Assembly (NCBI GenBank): GCA_964602515.1
Contig: CAZRRJ010000007.1
Span: 1-64,000, forward strand
Length of the DNA: 64,000 bases
Origin: Carboxylicivirga sp964602515
GTDB lineage: Bacteria > Bacteroidota > Bacteroidia > Bacteroidales > Marinilabiliaceae
Reading direction: 5' to 3'
Positions within the stretch are counted from its first letter, which is position 1. Each line of letters starts with the position of its first letter. The translations under genes were made by a program, and so were the position numbers. This document shows, piece by piece, positions 56,401-61,633 of the stretch. Below the pieces are notes generated by a model, which was given only the letters and a program-made list of their open reading frames with translations, made no database searches and had not been told where the DNA came from.

Positions 56401-57780
56401 AGGCTGATCAACGTTGTTCCATTGCCACACATAAGAGAAAGAACCAATTCCGTTTGCACTGGTTTCCGCACTTGTAATAGTAGATGTACTTCCAAGCGGG
56501 ATAGCACAGATATCATTACCAGAGATTGTTACTTCTGGTAAAAGATTTTCGGTTACTGTAACTGTATTGGATTGGTATGGAGGTGGAGAACTACATCCGT
56601 CAACTTCTACATAATAATCTCCAATTTGTGTTATGGGATATATAGCAATATCTGTTGCTACAAGTGTACCATTTCTATACCATCGATAGGTGTATGATGG
56701 ATCAAATGGTAAAACCTCCAGATTAAGCCCCAAAGCTGCTACATTTGCCTGGCAAGCTGATGCTCCACCCTGAACACGAACATTTATAGTACTAATATTG
56801 GAAATTCTAATCTCATTTGTTTTAACCTGACAGCCATCATCATCATTTACAATAGCCCATATTTTATCCAGATTCCTGTATTCGTCACTACCATTACCAG
56901 ATGATATGCTAACTCTCTCAGATCCTCTAAGTATTCCATCGTTGGGAACATTATCTTCCCATATAAAACTAGTTCCATCATCATCGTGAGTGACCCAAAA
57001 ATCAAATGCTTCAAAACTAAAATCACCATCCCACGGTAACCTGAAACTATAATCTGTAGCTGAGCACAAAACCACATCGGCAGTTTCTGCAGCTACTACA
57101 TCGCCTGCCTGTCGCCAGGCGGCTTCAGGCATCCCATTTTCATTTATTAATACCCAATCGCTTTGTTGAGCTACGGCGTAAGTATTGACTGTTAAACTAT
57201 AGCTTGCTCCTCCCTGATGATTCCATGTAATTGTGTACAAAGAGCCCAATTGAAACCCTGAAGCAATAGCATCTGGTAAATTAGGGTTATTAAAGGTAAT
57301 ATCAGGACTTGAACAACTCCAATAGCCTTTGTCTCTATGGCCATTAACGGGAACTGGAGATAAGTTATCAAAGGTATTTCCCAATTGAAGAACACCATCT
57401 TCACAAACAGCAACACAACTACCAGTAACATTAATCGTAACAGTGTAAATCACATGATGGTTCCACTCTAAAACATATGAGCTTCCAATTCCTCCTGTCC
57501 ATGTAATAATATCATCAGACTGATCATTATTTGTTCCATTGCTATTTATAGTAATGCCGGCAGGTATATTCTGCCATATTCCATTATGGGCAATATGCCC
57601 GGCATCTACTCCTGCAGCAGTCAATACCTCAAGTCCTGTCAGCCCAGGCCTTCCACATGTATTTATAGCTTGAGAGTTTGTCTCTTCATTAAATACCAAT
57701 AACAAAACAAGGATTAACACCGTAGATGCAATCCTTCCTCTCAGCTTTAAATTGACTAACGTTTGGGTATATACGCCCAT
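38422..57780 (-). CDS. Giant SprB-like surface adhesin with T9SS type B sorting domain
   Basis: 6452 residues. N-terminal signal anchor (STVLILVLLLVFNEETNSQA, about 19-38). Residues about 40-1600 are Ig-like units with recurring YTVRA strands and Cys pairs. Residues about 1600-4130 hold some 29 SprB repeats (pattern VxCxGxxDGxIxVxxxGG, YxYxW, LxAGxYxVxVxDxxxC). Residues about 4130-4590 hold PKD-like and Ig-like units. Residues about 4590-6190 hold 19 repeats of about 85 residues (WxVxSGxGxF, GLxxGxNxFRWT, TNN). Two PKD domains follow (YSWDFGDGSTSNERNP, WLWQFGDGQTSEEQNP), then the sorting domain (FTPRPGG, MQIFNRWGQLIFET, GWDGNYKGKLAPQAVYVYKA). It should be exported by T9SS and move or stick at the surface. 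SprF-like partner gene follows 24 bases later. No close DNA-level duplication was noticed among repeats. Confidence 0.95.
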   Translation of the reverse strand: MGVYTQTLVNLKLRGRIASTVLILVLLLVFNEETNSQAINTCGRPGLTGLEVLTAAGVDAGHIAHNGIWQNIPAGITINSNGTNNDQSDDIITWTGGIGSSYVLEWNHHVIYTVTINVTGSCVAVCEDGVLQLGNTFDNLSPVPVNGHRDKGYWSCSSPDITFNNPNLPDAIASGFQLGSLYTITWNHQGGASYSLTVNTYAVAQQSDWVLINENGMPEAAWRQAGDVVAAETADVVLCSATDYSFRLPWDGDFSFEAFDFWVTHDDDGTSFIWEDNVPNDGILRGSERVSISSGNGSDEYRNLDKIWAIVNDDDGCQVKTNEIRISNISTINVRVQGGASACQANVAALGLNLEVLPFDPSYTYRWYRNGTLVATDIAIYPITQIGDYYVEVDGCSSPPPYQSNTVTVTENLLPEVTISGNDICAIPLGSTSTITSAETSANGIGSFSYVWQWNNVDQPALGTGPNTSVNSVGLYSLKLVSDADDQCYNVSNILPIDVVTPPLQQNVTGINICKAATSATTTIIGLDNSEAGVQYILQYDNGITVTDVQVENRVTNGAFDFASPVAAFGTYTVVARAGTCADVNMIGAVEVTQNVTVQNMTRLTGNNCSNQSHVFGVDATDDASVVYSLYHGAAIVESKPGLVTGGAISFNGVTAPGTYTVRAVRGICNTAMTGFFVIQQAPNVAGISIVGTDGCSHELKNIGITPSEAGVTYELLLANNSMIPVVDNIGDGGAIDLVTNTTLLAGSYTVRAESLNGCRDLISGSIIISDEPNDIPFSVAGTVCGTGNVIINPGEAGVTYHLYEGVGAASTPIGLSFTGNGIDPIIFNALTTGYYTVMAEKGSCSKLLSSFLEVEAPPLDQNVTVLNDNYCANEAGVTIQVDATQINLDYELFNVGTGLVNQTITSPGGVISFTNVTAGTYDVRVRNISCTRILEPNVLITEHPVSVVNANFPSDFCSDAGPQIIMGTPTVVAGSSTGVYSVIGGAGYDPTAIIDPNTGSVTFNPANCAFETLFTISYIYTDGNGCVVEDIATTTVHDLTNGAVSITGNIPAELCQDDNTDYTLQGLLNLVQVAGTFSSTSAGLKNIDAVNGTAEFNSQDAGNGTHIINFNYIDPVTNCTGSATLTVEVGTPVTIIGLADEYCSNDNTDYPLIGHVAGALPVPVTDITTFEIIDPDNITIASGIPNNTQNFNPLQVVSSNGGKTGVYQVVYKYQNGACTNKIIQDITLKKAPDATFVFPNNVSGIEQDNFCSAYGLVTLTSNDPDIASYNSQYSLNGALIGNSFNTITGAVNMFPTANSIFHRVENKGCVSTATRTFYVNEPNGSLLGLCSEYFENDAPFIISASELDRNLIEAKFEMFSSNGSSVAWLTDNNDNTATITPTGHPGTNYRVVMTLTGKSDGCKQIVEQEFNIYSTLNFTGVTDSEKICQASGIINLQANSIPAGGTGVFNPIAGLTNTSNGQATFDPSLTVPGVYNIKYDFTGADGCFHTISKTVEIVSAPTDLYTVVGGGAFCNLAPAATKGVTVGLSGSTTGVVYELLLNGIRFSPAVTFTGNGSAFNFQNAGTDILFQLAGRYSVEATQNTCNATMNGTVDVVTYEPVLQLDNKTDVTCNGLTNGTVTLLGTGGSGNYEYSIDAGVSWQASPVFAGLDDGTYDFSIRDISLTTDKCSERLNILTVIITEPSLITITDELGLKVDVGCCVTACEGSATISISGGTPDFTAYPLVGYGIIWSTGGTALTETEMPVGNHSVTVTDGNGCSQNIAVDITANPSVTLTEDPNPALHVDNVCHLGTTGSFVVTANGGSGSYEFSLTDPATTTEVWLPGNIAANQYLTNGLAAGSYNVWVRDADPLYNMCIAQVTVPVEITEPAAITIIEEDQTPITCNGAIDATFTVRALGGLSGIYSFSLTDPALGATWVAANNGVDGYTASGVGAGIHSIWVRDAINTTCTYSKVDVNILSISALNYILDEHTNVSCHSGNDGRLEVTGQGGSGTYVYQWEYPLGTIISTDKFIENRNAGDYHLTIQDANDPTNVCTPITQTFTISEPTALKLSLVDNKISDCTAYNTGELEINVSGGTTDFMMYPGLGYDITWSNGEVNKEKIENLSPADYTVEVTDANGCTVNNVTTPYTVGVLNDITLESSNLIHNKCFGEANGGIIVKVDGGSTLYQFRLQGDKIVDWSDPVPMNSDEFTWSNLGAGNYEVLVRDAAYNACEYSLGNFTITEATEILISYDPTIDVKHVTCHSGNDGSLTVTSTGGSGLYNYSSDNGTTWFTGQPAIYTFSNLSKGTYFIKVRDNFTCESTNILTVDISEVAPLSFALNPAVSHVSCESGNDGEIIVTGQGGSGNYDYSIDGGTSWQTTGTFSNLVAGIYQLSIRDRANATCEQINLISITVTQPNDFVTSEDITKHTDVNCFGDATGSFTVHTTGGEGTFEYRLFDGSVYSTWQASPIFSNLVAQTYQVSVRDMGTIAPAYCEKTNVLSITINEPADQAIIDNVNITDVTCYNLNTGSIDVTVSGGTAPYNYQWTRISDNALIVPTIPGNPVDLLADSYKLTITDGNGCSVTQSYVVNQPTAITVTHTATHITVVGNNDGTITVNQPTGGVAPYTISWSDGAAFDGLWYRDNLAAATYTYTILDANNCSVNKDVTVIGSVALDFFMVTAPLNCFGSQNGIIDVTITGGTGPFDIEWNGTLYDATTVTGNATGISANYSISALYAGTYTVKLTDANGELSKIKTVSQPNELTITPAVIEDITCNGSGDGRIEVNVNSLTDPSAYTMNWSGPGGYAVSGTVATVSNQTNLNIPGDYYVTVNYNGTCSITEVYTISEPVPVSVITDAGNTSDISCAGGADGQIGVIASGGVGFGYKWYKWNPALAGVDKYELIAGETNPVIKGRDAGWYKVITQLFSTGCTVEHEVILSDPAPLTLSLTPTDITTCYGDDSGVMALTIGGGVAPYIYNYGAGDIILPATQTFKEIDKLEANNYTIVITDNNGCTLTGVETITEPDALQVNVIDFSISCEIPAGGPDGFLELNIGGGNLVGGVQNYLITLKPTTGLLITRTVNNSTGAAVTELFNNLAPDHYELNVYDQNSTSVDKCVYTDTFDLELIAINGNALNASCQGVNDGQIQNITISGASINYTYNWSSPDGGIGFDNATFDQAGLSQGTYRLEINDVTRACIVSKDFVVDTDREIILDAAVTDVSCFGTATGAIDVKPNRPGYDYTWTGPGITAANEKSEDLSSIVAGRYQLVVADRSCGYIVEYEVVETSKIDYTLSYELTSCIPYQRTIVISALSGGAGNPATDYTYTVSGPGTVVQNIADKKKFLITQGGEYTVEVFDKNLCSVTKTITVPSELVANEIVTDVACNGGNTGSIILNLNGGSGVFNYVWTKAGDSTFNETTPTISNLTAGEYTVIVTDVIESDHLGNCTRSWTFEVKETQAIAISINKGDITCNGDNDGFINLDINGGVAPYNYYWSPVSGGIVQGNQNQNSLYAGNYSITVIDANNCSTTETIVLAEDAPVTGVLNIIDTACDGTNGTIELVPAGGTGAYSYNWSTSDGSHAALDNTLTTQTGLTGGTYTVIISDNDVTKSACKTTLTATLTKAIEVENLVLTDIPCVGSNTGRIAFDVTGGDGNYTYTWTTLEGDPGRIQNGVRNQSGLSAGRYQVEIRDGRTALGTDCSIVETFEIKETNPIAVSASVTDVECFGANTGEIYVSISGGSNNFNFSWNNGVYTTQNLNGVPAGTYTLILTDNILGCTVSQSYIISDSGAALSIDLIAPSDIKCADEATGEIQLGVSGGTAPYTYLWTGTNNPNGDHPTGLTAGTYSVIVQDAKNCQVASGNIVLSQPTPIVIDPELVIAHASTPGGTEGAIEISVSGGSTNVSGDYTYEWFKNGVSIGNNNSLLSNIGTGTYDVLVTDDNNCSERIDGIFIEEPGLALGFNHTLYHVRPCNGSGNGIIDITSIYGGTKNIVTGSPTYRIQITQGALTLVDENALSWRYENVRPGTYLITITDGLGVIERESVTITEEPVLTILTSVISDATCYKGSDGIIEVIVNGGQPNANGDYLVEIVGDNGHYDSQTNAKANTAFNFTGLPRGLYTIRVTDHISEFTNTNHPAIGNCWKETTNSIAHPEAQVLLNVLPGDDEICAGEQATLTLSVSNWDVVADNVVVTLYDGDTYAEHTVNTSPFEIKVSPTVNRFYSVVKVAESGNTSCLKGFDITPAPIEVKVNKLPTATISSNISEVCLGNEVSLLVAFSEAGPWTFTWEDTNNRTSGTVTTSDNPYVLKDTPNADAQYVITSVSNGSCNNSGAGIVNVTVNANPTVALSGATAICYNAIAGATLHFNFTGQAPYTVVLEANSVEQTIVFNTNSEDWNVKPAETTNYVVKSVTDNNNCLVNVSGIEAIVTVNQLPEDISVIKVDDTQYVDGVCQGATGIAYSITPVNYATGGYTWTAPANSTIVSGNGTSNVILEFDTSFSGGYLQVKAVNACGDSRVTELWIPAKPLPGLIGAISGPVELCQGETGFSYSVVPVANATAYRWDLPAGFTIVGDNSSAAVIVDLDPLLVAVSTTIKVTPVNACGDGLNTSELNVEVFPLPVAYAGVTGNVCGSTGVYTMQADNPALLNPDFTGKWTVISGAATIANNTQYNTTVTNLSRGDVVFRWTVTNTAGATHQCDVYSDVTIRNNALSILASADNSTVCNSSAELTGTAIPADGTGVPFVNTTGLWKVVEPIGSGAAISQSGNNITSVSSLENGRNVFSWTITQNGCESTAQVEVINNEPSDAVITNGALVEVCDNQVSLTAVNPIVGNGTWSLVRGSGVIISPTNLTTVITGLSKGENEFRYAVENNGCTKSATVIVKNNLLDIHAGFDQTVCSDTYVLDATPADPANGITGQWSTPESVFFVNGQSATTEVQGLNQGDNVLTWTLTQKGCSSTASVTITNHLPSQAIVGANKNICAYETTLKANVPDVAGGEYGYWSVIKGAGKFDNFEQADTRVSALSNGENIFRWTISHEGCSSYADQIINNLHVNAYAGKDTAICGKTVTLTGNQPLPGDIGEWSLIPGVGGATYKPGDRNNPAILMGGLDYGENGFIWTIISEGCTSSDSIYVTNNNPYYEDNMGDKREITAGPPISLSSGSSASMQADAPVDGGTGVWSLISGGGNILNPTNAGTVIENLQRGESVFRWTVSKEGCTYWSDVTVTNGDIEEASAGRDQSVCVPEAALLANEPLKALGEWSVIDGAGTFVDKNKFNTIVTGLDAGENTFRWTLYNGATTDYDDVVITNNMVVEANAGTGGIVCNQDWYDVSGTIPATGRGVATWSVISGSGAFDNVNDPLTRINGLDQGDNILKYEIEFRGCISTNYVTIVNNTPTTPVAGDDITICTDSLQLTPNTPTFGTGEWVVTSGNADANALDINWAKKLAPGENILQWRITNNGCMLEDELIITNNQPTTAHAGLDKPVCDNFTKLSGNQPLSGMGVGHWELIAGSGTIANINDRESDVTGLGLGTNRFRWIIENNGCISSDEVNISYNLIEAFAGYQQVLCSDETVLEANIAYPGVGTWGVVAGGGTAVFDDLNNPNTRVSGLDPGTNTLTWTIDYGNCRSVSEVIIINDSPTAANAGDDQALCSVNTTTLNANTILAGRGTGTWTVRNGSGTFSDIAVNNPTLTDIAFGDNIFRWTVEHNGCTSVDDVVISYNRVEATVGSDQQICSDKTALEANSAVPGVGSWTVVGGTSQAIFDNQNDPNTSVSNLAKGVNVLRWSIDYRGCETNAEVNIINNSPSTAYAGNLQELCVDNTSLDATVPGPGTGTWEVLMGSALIADNTDAKTTVTGLSKGDNVFRWTVTNGICTSVDEVRVVNNEPSVPYAGKDEISCETFMALKAEEPSFGTGLWTIVSGGGNFDDPSSPNAVISNLNPGDNILKWTISKGHCELDHTITVTNNAAAVANAGPDIEDCKDWSELDANIPESGLGEGQWSLVSGKGEFDNLNNAKTTIRTLGFGENILMWTITNGSCFSSDQVIIFNKTPDQSAAGDDRITCEDYIVLNANNPVDGFGTWTVESGSGAFGNAHQYNTMVTGVGYGDNVYKWTIAYGDCVTEDVIVVTSNKAKPYAGEDDVSYETSYAMQAQNPGALSGTWTVVSGEGTFDDPHFFNTTVRDLAAGKNTFRWTINTAGCMAYDDVTIEYKEVPGAGFTVDKEAGCYPLEVKFTNYSVGGNTYSWDFGDGSTSNERNPVYTYETPGGYMAVLTVAGPDGNDAVFTQDIAVHDHPVANFDVGPEEVYLPEDEIKCYDMSDDAATWLWQFGDGQTSEEQNPSYTYSEEGQYSITLTVQNVFGCEDTFTIKEAVIAYMSGFVNFPTAFTPRPGGSGRSGTLGERNDAIFKPKTRDVEVFHMQIFNRWGQLIFETHDVNEGWDGNYKGKLAPQAVYVYKASGKFVNGREYNKAGSVLLVR

Positions 57781-57813
57781 CTCCAGATCCTTACATTAAT
57801 AAACTTCTCTTTC

Positions 57814-57828
57814 CTAAACTCTGTTTAG
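57814..57828. promoter_or_regulatory. Palindrome upstream of the adhesin gene
   Basis: CTAAACTCTGTTTAG, a perfect 6-bp dyad with a 3-base centre, 34 bases before the adhesin start, in the leader or promoter. The dprA stop lies 94 bases further, so this gap must also hold the adhesin promoter; no exact -7 box was seen. Confidence 0.45.
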
Positions 57829-57921
57829 AAAATCTTACGCAAAAAAGTGTATTTGGTTTGCTATTCATCCAGTTTTTTTCTGCATGAGAACCAAACAAAT
57901 ATTTTTCTCATTACACTTTTC

Positions 57922-59031
57922 TTACTTTAAGAAGCGAAATGTATTTCCTGGTAAACACTTTATCAATCCGGCAAATTCGAGAGACAACATTGATGCACTG
58001 ACTTTACTTACACTTATTCCACTTTTTACACACAATTCATTAGCTGTTAATTCTTTATTCTCAAGAATAAGATTGTATAATACCTCTTCTTCTTTTGTAT
58101 TAAAAGAATGAAATAATGATGCTTGTGCCACTTTTTCTACTCCTTCACTTTCCCACCCAAGTGCATATTCCAGATCTTCAATTTGTTCGATTAAAGCCGC
58201 GATATTTTTTTTTATTAGATAATTACCACCTTTAGAGAGTTCTTCTTTAGGATTACCCGGAAATGCCATTACATCCCTGTTATATGATTCCGCAATTCTA
58301 GCTGTTATTATGGCTCCTCCCTTAATACCTGACTCAACCATTACCAAACCATCAACTAGGCCTGCAACAATACGATTACGCTTAACAAAGTTATGTCGGT
58401 CAGGATTCGTTTCTGCAACAAACTCAGTAATAAGACCACCATTATCTAACATTAGCCTGGCTGTATTACGATGAACACTGGGGTATATTCGATCTAAACC
58501 ATGAGCCATTACTCCATAGGTTGATAATCCATATTTTAATGCTGCCCGGTGCGCACAAACATCAATACCATACGCTAAACCACTGACAATTGCCACATCT
58601 GGATATCTCACAGATAAATCTTCAATTAACTTCTCGCAATTCATACGTGCATCCACTGATGCTTTTCGGGTACCTACAACACCTAAAATTTTCCTGCAAT
58701 CTAAATTAATATTCCCCTTTGCATACAGTAATACAGGTGCATCTTCACAAAAAGTTAATCTTTGCGGATAATTATCAGAAGTAAAATAAAGTGGTTGAAT
58801 ATTATGCTTTATTATAAAATCAACTTCTCTTTCAGCTCTTGCTAACACATCAGCTGATTTTATAGCTCTTGCTAAAGTAATCCCAATTCCCGGAATCTTT
58901 GTCAGTGCATTAAAGCTCTGCGAAAAAATCTCTCTTTCATCTCCAACATAAGCAATAAGGTTTTTGGCCAATTTAGGTCCAATACCTTGAATTAAAGCTA
59001 TAGCGATTTGATATTTTAGCTGTTCTGACAA
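57922..59031 (-). CDS. dprA: DNA-processing protein DprA (Smf)
   Basis: 369 residues. N-terminal helix-hairpin-helix pair (LIQGIGPKLAKNLI, IPGIGITLARAIKS), a Rossmann-like core with GVVGTRKASVDARMNCEKL, VSGLAYGIDVCAHRAALKYG, HNFVKRNRIVAGLVDGLVMV and GGAIITARIAESYNRDVMAF, and a C-terminal winged helix (LTANELCVKSGISVSKVSAS). DprA protects incoming single-stranded DNA and loads RecA during natural transformation; it is also conserved in species without known competence. Its stop is 141 bases upstream of the adhesin start, same strand. Confidence 0.95.
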   Translation of the reverse strand: MSEQLKYQIAIALIQGIGPKLAKNLIAYVGDEREIFSQSFNALTKIPGIGITLARAIKSADVLARAEREVDFIIKHNIQPLYFTSDNYPQRLTFCEDAPVLLYAKGNINLDCRKILGVVGTRKASVDARMNCEKLIEDLSVRYPDVAIVSGLAYGIDVCAHRAALKYGLSTYGVMAHGLDRIYPSVHRNTARLMLDNGGLITEFVAETNPDRHNFVKRNRIVAGLVDGLVMVESGIKGGAIITARIAESYNRDVMAFPGNPKEELSKGGNYLIKKNIAALIEQIEDLEYALGWESEGVEKVAQASLFHSFNTKEEEVLYNLILENKELTANELCVKSGISVSKVSASMLSLEFAGLIKCLPGNTFRFLK

Positions 59032-59183
59032 TTTAAGTTTTAATTATCAGCAACTAAATTAATAATTTTTAATTACAAACAATATATATTGCCAAACTAT
59101 ATGTTGAATATTACACATCACATCTAAACTAATTCAATAACAATAGGCTAATATATCCTCTAGTAATAATAGCATAAAATTAA

Positions 59184-59792
59184 TTAGTAATTATGTTGTG
59201 GTATACGAAACGTAATGCCTGTTGTAACAAGCCCCATATTACCGTGCCCTACTTCAACAAGCATACAAAAATTATCTGAAACAAAATACCTAACACCAAC
59301 TAAAGGCCTCACTTTCATATTAAATGAACTCTTTCTATTTTGCTCTAATATTTGTAATTCAGAATTCCATACATCTGTCTCTTTACTGCTTTTCCATCTT
59401 AACATCAAACTTACTCCTGCATATAAATCCCAATCCCCTAGATAAATAGAATAATTAGACCATTTCTCAATCCAACCTGCAAAATGCACATTAGCCAAAG
59501 CTCCAACCGCAAAATCTGAATAACGATAGGCATTACCTGGAAGCGTATCATTTACAAATTTATCCCTGTTAAATCCAAGTACTGTTCCAACACTAAAATA
59601 ATCTGTTATACCTCTTTCAACTGCAACAGAAATTGGTGGTATTTTTGTAATACTATAGCCTTCCCAGCTATTCCTATCACTATAATCGGCAAATGAAATT
59701 TTTGGACTTATATACCAATCATTATTTTTAAATTGTCCTACTGTATTTCCACAAGTCATCACACATAATAATAAAAAAAAGGCCTCACGCAT
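59184..59792 (-). CDS. Outer-membrane beta-barrel protein
   Basis: 202 residues with a signal peptide (MREAFFLLLCVMTCGNTVGQ) and alternating hydrophobic strands with aromatic girdles (WYISPKISFADYSD, FSVGTVLGFNRDKF, FAVGALANVHFAGW, GDWDLYAGVSLMLRW, MKVRPLVGVRYFVSD, CMLVEVGHGNMGLVTTGITF). About eight strands, as in small OmpW/OmpX-like barrels; the final strand ends ITFRIPQHNY rather than with Phe. Function unknown. It shares its first base with the stop of the preceding gene, so both are cotranslated. Confidence 0.75.
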   Translation of the reverse strand: MREAFFLLLCVMTCGNTVGQFKNNDWYISPKISFADYSDRNSWEGYSITKIPPISVAVERGITDYFSVGTVLGFNRDKFVNDTLPGNAYRYSDFAVGALANVHFAGWIEKWSNYSIYLGDWDLYAGVSLMLRWKSSKETDVWNSELQILEQNRKSSFNMKVRPLVGVRYFVSDNFCMLVEVGHGNMGLVTTGITFRIPQHNY

Positions 59793-60298
59793 TACTCAAT
59801 ATTTTCTTTAATAGTATCCTTCTTTAACTCAACTGCAAACATCTTTAATTCATTCTTTTGTTGTTTACTACAAGCACTCAGCCCCACTGTTGGAAAAGTT
59901 GCCAGTCGCCCTTTTATCCTTCCACAAATAACTAAGCTAACTCCTACAAAACCCAAACCCGACCTTACTTTAAGAGACTTTAGTTTATCAACAGGTAACA
60001 AAATACGCTTATACTGTCTCCAAAGAGGAAATAAATTATAGTACTTTATATCCAATCTGGCCAGACTCAAGTCTACCTCAACATAACAAAATCCACCAAA
60101 ATAAAAGAATGTAGCTATAAAAATAAAGTATAACCACAAACTTACTTCAATTGATTTATTGAGATAACTAAACCACAAATAAAAACTTGCCAGACCTGCT
60201 ATCGCAAGCATCAAAAGAAAAGACAAAAATAAACCAATTGGCTTTATTCTACTTTTATTGCTAAACTTTACATTCTTCAAATCATTATTTTGTATCAT
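59792..60298 (-). CDS. Membrane protein with PH-like cytoplasmic domain, unknown function
   Basis: The start at 60298 (168 residues, MIQNNDLKNVKFSNKSRIKP) is chosen over one 11 codons upstream; the choice is not certain. Two membrane helices (IGLFLSFLLMLAIAGLASFY and LWLYFIFIATFFYFGGFCYV) are followed by a strand-rich domain (ARLDIKYYNLFPLWRQYKRI, LKVRSGLGFVGVSLVICGRI) that may be PH-like. It is translationally coupled to the barrel protein gene. No family was identified. Confidence 0.65.
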   Translation of the reverse strand: MIQNNDLKNVKFSNKSRIKPIGLFLSFLLMLAIAGLASFYLWFSYLNKSIEVSLWLYFIFIATFFYFGGFCYVEVDLSLARLDIKYYNLFPLWRQYKRILLPVDKLKSLKVRSGLGFVGVSLVICGRIKGRLATFPTVGLSACSKQQKNELKMFAVELKKDTIKENIE

Positions 60299-60403
60299 TC
60301 CTTTAATAAATTTTAATTTGTTACTACACAATCCATATTAGTAACAAATCGACACATTTCACCAAATGAAAGTAAAAACATATTTTCAATTGCTAAATTT
60401 AAC

Positions 60404-60411
60404 TATTTTTG
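60404..60411 (+). promoter_or_regulatory. Putative -7 box of the aroB-aroA operon
   Basis: TATTTTTG, matching TAnnTTTG, 87 bases before the aroB start. No clear -33 box. Confidence 0.45.
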
Positions 60412-60498
60412 CAAGGTATTGGTAATACGTTATGAAATAGATTTTTTCCTGATGCAAAAAAACAATACACTAAGCTTGTTTTATCAATTTAAAAGCCA

Positions 60499-61575
60499 AT
60501 GCTTCCTTTATTATCTAAAGAATCAAATATCTTTATAGCAGAAGATCTTAGCAAAGATATTGAACACCTTATTGGTAATGTTTCATACGAAAAGGTCTTT
60601 CTTTTATCTGATGAAACAGCATATGAACTATGCTATCCAAAAATTAAAGGTGTAAAAGGAATATCAAAAGAAAGAACTGTTATTATCCCATCAGGTGATG
60701 ACAACAAGGGCATTGAAGCACTTGCTAAAGTATGGCATTTACTTAGTCACGGAGGTGCTGACCGTAAATCGTTACTAATTACTTTAGGCGGTGGTATGCC
60801 ATGTGACCTTGGTGGTTTTGCAGCATCAACATTTAAACGTGGTATCCAGTTTATTAATATTCCAACAACGCTGTTAGCCCAGGTTGATGCTTCAATTGGA
60901 GGTAAAACAGGAATTAATTTTGCAGGCTTTAAAAATGAAATTGGTGTTTTTAGCCAAGCATCAGCAGTGTTGGTAGAAACCAGCTTTCTCAATACCCTTG
61001 ATAATAAAAATATTATCTCTGGATTTGCTGAAATGATTAAACACGCTTTTATTTATTGTGCTGACAAATGGAACGAACTAAAGGCATTTGACATTAATAA
61101 TCCTGACTATGAACACCTAAAAAAACTCGTAGCTGATTCTATACGTATTAAAGATCATTTTGTACAAAACGACCCACTTGAAAACCATATACGAAAAGCT
61201 TTAAACTTTGGACATACATTTGGCCACGCCTTTGAAAGCTTAGCTATGTGCGAGAAAAGGCCTGTTTTACATGGTTATGCAGTAGCCTTTGGAATGATAT
61301 GTGAACTTTACCTTTCACATATACGACTTGGCTTTCCATTACCATTGGTAATGGAAATAACAAATACTCTTGAAAATATCTTTGGCCACTTTACTTTTAC
61401 AAAAGACCATTTTGATCAATTATACCACTTGATGACACACGATAAAAAAAATGAGGATAACCAAATAAATTTCACTTTGCTGGAACAGGTTGGTAAAATT
61501 CAGATTAACTGCCAAGCAAATAAAAATGAAATTTACGATGCTTTGCATTTTTACTGCAACATTAAATCTAAATAA
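60499..61575 (+). CDS. aroB: 3-dehydroquinate synthase
   Basis: 358 residues, normal length. NAD-binding motif LLITLGGGMPCDLGGFAAST, where most relatives have GGGVxGDxxGF. Then FKRGIQFINIPTTLLAQVDA, SIGGKTGINFAGFKNEIGVF, and the zinc ligands in SGFAEMIKHAFI, LNFGHTFGHAFE and VLHGYAVAFGM. It turns DAHP into 3-dehydroquinate, step two of the shikimate pathway, in the cytoplasm. aroA follows 58 bases later in the same direction, so the two form an operon. Confidence 0.95.
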   Translation: MLPLLSKESNIFIAEDLSKDIEHLIGNVSYEKVFLLSDETAYELCYPKIKGVKGISKERTVIIPSGDDNKGIEALAKVWHLLSHGGADRKSLLITLGGGMPCDLGGFAASTFKRGIQFINIPTTLLAQVDASIGGKTGINFAGFKNEIGVFSQASAVLVETSFLNTLDNKNIISGFAEMIKHAFIYCADKWNELKAFDINNPDYEHLKKLVADSIRIKDHFVQNDPLENHIRKALNFGHTFGHAFESLAMCEKRPVLHGYAVAFGMICELYLSHIRLGFPLPLVMEITNTLENIFGHFTFTKDHFDQLYHLMTHDKKNEDNQINFTLLEQVGKIQINCQANKNEIYDALHFYCNIKSK

Positions 61576-61633
61576 GACCGGCATAAATTGCCTTTAATAT
61601 TATAATATAAGTAAAACTGCAACATTAATCATT

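Noticed and set aside
60499..61575. Inactive AroB because of the altered GGG motif
   Set aside because: The metal ligands and remaining active-site segments are all present and aroA follows, so a variant loop is the better reading.
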